DNA from: Clostridia bacterium
GTDB lineage: Bacteria > Bacillota > Clostridia > Peptostreptococcales > Anaerovoracaceae
Assembly (NCBI GenBank): GCA_900754805.1
Contig: CAAEEE010000431.1
Location: forward strand, 1-7,586
Direction of reading: 5' to 3'
Length of the DNA: 7,586 nt
Part shown: positions 6,613 through 7,586 of the stretch, piece after piece
Layout of the letters: each line of letters starts with the position of its first letter
How positions within the stretch are numbered: position 1 is the first letter of the stretch
Translations under genes and position numbers: made by a program
Notes under the pieces: model-generated
Databases searched by the model: none
The model's input: only the letters and a program-made list of their open reading frames with translations
Told to the model about the DNA's origin: nothing

Positions 6613-6642
6613 ATTTTACTATCTGCAGACCGCCTGCGTCAA
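6613..6642 (-). promoter_or_regulatory. Sigma-A-type promoter of the DUF4317 gene
   Basis: On the minus strand TTGACG (6642-6637), an 18-bp spacer and TAAAAT (6618-6613) form a plausible housekeeping promoter. The expected transcript starts near 6606, leaving a leader of about 65 nt that is purine-rich before the ATG at 6539. Confidence 0.6.
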
Positions 6643-6654
6643 TTGTTTTTCATA

Positions 6655-6677
6655 AAACCTTCACAAACCTTCACAAA
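6655..6677. repeat. 10-bp direct repeat in the divergent intergenic region
   Basis: CCTTCACAAA occurs twice back to back (6658-6667 and 6668-6677), preceded by AAA so that the period-10 pattern covers 2.3 copies. It lies 15 bp upstream of the DUF4317 -35 box and about 50-75 bp upstream of the acp -10 box. Tandem copies one helical turn apart are a typical layout for a response-regulator binding site, but no regulator can be named from the sequence. Confidence 0.6.
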
Positions 6678-6728
6678 TTTGGAACGCTGAAGGAACTCTA
6701 TGGGAAGCTCCGAGGAACAGTAACACAG

Positions 6729-6734
6729 TATAAT
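6729..6734 (+). promoter_or_regulatory. -10 box of the acp-fabK operon promoter
   Basis: A perfect TATAAT lies 38 bp before the acp start codon. No recognisable -35 box is present 16-18 bp upstream (the sequence there is around AGCTCC), so the promoter may be weak or need an activator. Transcription would start near 6741. Confidence 0.5.
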
Positions 6735-6738
6735 AAAC

Positions 6739-6749
6739 TTGAAAATCAA
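6739..6749. promoter_or_regulatory. Candidate FabT-like operator palindrome
   Basis: TTGAAAATCAA is a perfect inverted repeat (TTGA-N3-TCAA) placed at the expected transcription start, 4 bp after the -10 box. Its core resembles the operator that I recall for FabT, the MarR-type repressor of fatty-acid synthesis genes in lactic acid bacteria. Its position before acp and fabK fits repressor binding. No fabT gene is visible in this window, so the assignment is inference. Confidence 0.4.
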
Positions 6750-6759
6750 CAGAAATTTT

Positions 6760-6764
6760 GGAGG
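6760..6764 (+). promoter_or_regulatory. Ribosome binding site of acpP
   Basis: GGAGG, 7 bases before the ATG at 6772. It decides between this start and the in-frame ATG at 6739. Confidence 0.85.
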
Positions 6765-6771
6765 TAACATT

Positions 6772-6993
6772 ATGTTTTTTGAGGAAATCGCAAAATTAAT
6801 TGCAGAACGTACAGGCTGTGACATCACAGCAATCAAACCGGAGAGTAAAATTACAGAGCTTGGAATTGATTCGCTTGATACAGTTGAAATTCTTATGGAA
6901 TTGGAAGACATTGCGGGAGTGGAGCTGGAGCTGGACAGCCCGGTAGAAACCGTAGAAGATTTAGATAAGTTTATCCAAAGCAAGAAAGGCTAA
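6772..6993 (+). CDS. acpP: Acyl carrier protein
   Basis: A 73-residue acidic protein with the standard acyl carrier protein fold signature. The GIDSLDTVEILMELED segment holds the phosphopantetheine attachment serine at S34 in the 'DSL' motif. An N-terminal helix (FEEIAKLIAERTG) and a C-terminal VETVEDLDKFIQ helix complete the four-helix layout. It carries growing acyl chains in type II fatty-acid synthesis in the cytosol. The start is ATG at 6772, fixed by GGAGG at 6760-6764 with a 7-base spacer; an upstream in-frame ATG at 6739 lies before this site, overlaps the probable transcription start and is not used. fabK begins 4 bp after its stop codon, so this copy serves fatty-acid synthesis rather than a secondary pathway. 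Confidence 0.95.
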   Translation: MFFEEIAKLIAERTGCDITAIKPESKITELGIDSLDTVEILMELEDIAGVELELDSPVETVEDLDKFIQSKKG

Positions 6994-6997
6994 GAGA

Positions 6998-7586
6998 ATG
7001 CTAAAATCAGAAATTTGTGAATTGCTGGATATAAAATATCCGATTTTTCAGGGCGGTATGGCGTGGATTGCTGACGGAAAGCTAACTGCAGCCGTATCGG
7101 AAGGCGGTGGTCTGGGGATTATTGCAGCAGGAAACGCACCGGCAGACTATGTTCGCGCGCAGATTCAAATTGCGCGCTCGCTTACAAACAAACCAATTGG
7201 TGTGAACATTATGCTGCTTAGTCCTTTTGCAGAGGAAGTTGCAGAAGCGGTGTGCGAGGAAAAGGTGGAAGTCGTGACAACCGGAGCAGGCAATCCGTCA
7301 AAATATATGAAACGCTGGACGCAGGCGGGAATCAAGGTTATTCCTGTGGTCGCATCAGCGGCAATGGCAAAACTTGTAAGCCGAATGGGTGCATCGGCAG
7401 TTATCGCAGAAGGAGGCGAAAGTGGGGGTCATGTAGGAGAACTGACGACAATGGTTTTAGTTCCGCAGGTTTGTGATGCAACCACCTTACCTGTGATTGC
7501 TGCCGGCGGTATCGCAGATGGACGAGGAATGGCGGCAGCTTTTATGCTGGGTGCCTGTGGTATACAGATGGGAACCCGTTTCCTGA
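6998..7586 (+). CDS. fabK: Enoyl-ACP reductase II, FabK (FMN-dependent), partial at the right edge
   Basis: The first 196 codons of an FMN-dependent enoyl-ACP reductase of the nitronate monooxygenase-like superfamily; full-length FabK is about 310-320 residues, so roughly a third is missing beyond the window. It reduces trans-2-enoyl-ACP in the last step of each fatty-acid elongation cycle. Seen: the N-terminal YPIFQGGMAWIAD (14-26), GGGLGIIAAGN (36-46), and the diagnostic AEGGESGGHVGELTTM (137-152) with H145 at the place of the catalytic His, followed by LPVIAAGGIADGRGMAAAF and GIQMGTRF at the flavin phosphate site. This EGxESGGHxG motif separates FabK from nitronate monooxygenases. ATG at 6998 is preceded by AAAGG at 6985-6989 (8-base spacer) inside the end of acpP. 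FabK enzymes are known to be insensitive to triclosan, unlike FabI. More fab genes would be expected to the right. Confidence 0.93.
   Translation, partial: MLKSEICELLDIKYPIFQGGMAWIADGKLTAAVSEGGGLGIIAAGNAPADYVRAQIQIARSLTNKPIGVNIMLLSPFAEEVAEAVCEEKVEVVTTGAGNPSKYMKRWTQAGIKVIPVVASAAMAKLVSRMGASAVIAEGGESGGHVGELTTMVLVPQVCDATTLPVIAAGGIADGRGMAAAFMLGACGIQMGTRFL

Noticed and set aside
6739..6771. Upstream in-frame ATG extending the acyl carrier protein by 11 residues
   Set aside because: The GGAGG site and the usual acyl carrier protein length both point to ATG 6772; the upstream ATG overlaps the likely transcription start.
7252..7476. Plus-strand reading frame of 74 codons near the right end
   Set aside because: It is an out-of-frame shadow within fabK, which matches its family in the correct frame from 6998.
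1..7586. CRISPR array, tRNA, rRNA, insertion sequence or phage genes
   Set aside because: No regularly spaced repeats, transposase-like proteins, terminal inverted repeats or RNA gene features were seen on either strand.

Overview
The window looks like chromosomal DNA from an anaerobic, low-to-mid GC Gram-positive bacterium of the Clostridia. The reasons are strong Shine-Dalgarno sites, tightly packed operons, a FabK-type rather than FabI-type enoyl-ACP reductase, a YunC/DUF1805 protein, and the Firmicutes-restricted families DUF4317 and DUF3990. I cannot name the genus from sequence alone.

Left block (1-4329, plus strand): a compact five-gene operon that is cut at the window start. It holds the end of a fold-type I PLP aminotransferase, a NicX/M29-like metalloenzyme, an NCS1 (cytosine-permease family) transporter, a Sapep/PepV-type M20 dipeptidase and a small DUF1805 protein. 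Gaps are 41 bp or less and the permease and peptidase genes overlap by one base (TAATG). The set reads as uptake of a small cyclic or amide-containing compound followed by hydrolysis and amino-group removal. The substrate is unknown and the combination is the most interesting thing here. The second enzyme appears to carry a 2-His-1-Asp metal triad, as in NicX, rather than the M29 peptidase ligand set.

Middle block (4343-6642, minus strand): a terminator hairpin, then a two-gene cassette encoding a DUF3990 protein (ADP-ribosyltransferase-like, candidate toxin) and an uncharacterised 151-residue partner. The two genes overlap by four bases (ATGA). The cassette has its own good promoter, whose -35 box contains the stop codon of the gene upstream, and an AUG-UAA start-stop pair in its short leader. 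Upstream on the same strand lies a complete DUF4317 gene with its own promoter.

Right block (6543-7586): a 232-bp divergent intergenic region holds the DUF4317 promoter, a 10-bp direct repeat, a perfect TATAAT and a TTGA-N3-TCAA palindrome that resembles a FabT operator. It is followed by an acyl carrier protein gene and the first two thirds of fabK, the start of a type II fatty-acid synthesis operon that runs off the right edge. No tRNA, rRNA, CRISPR array or insertion sequence was seen, and no gene-free stretch exceeds 300 bp.
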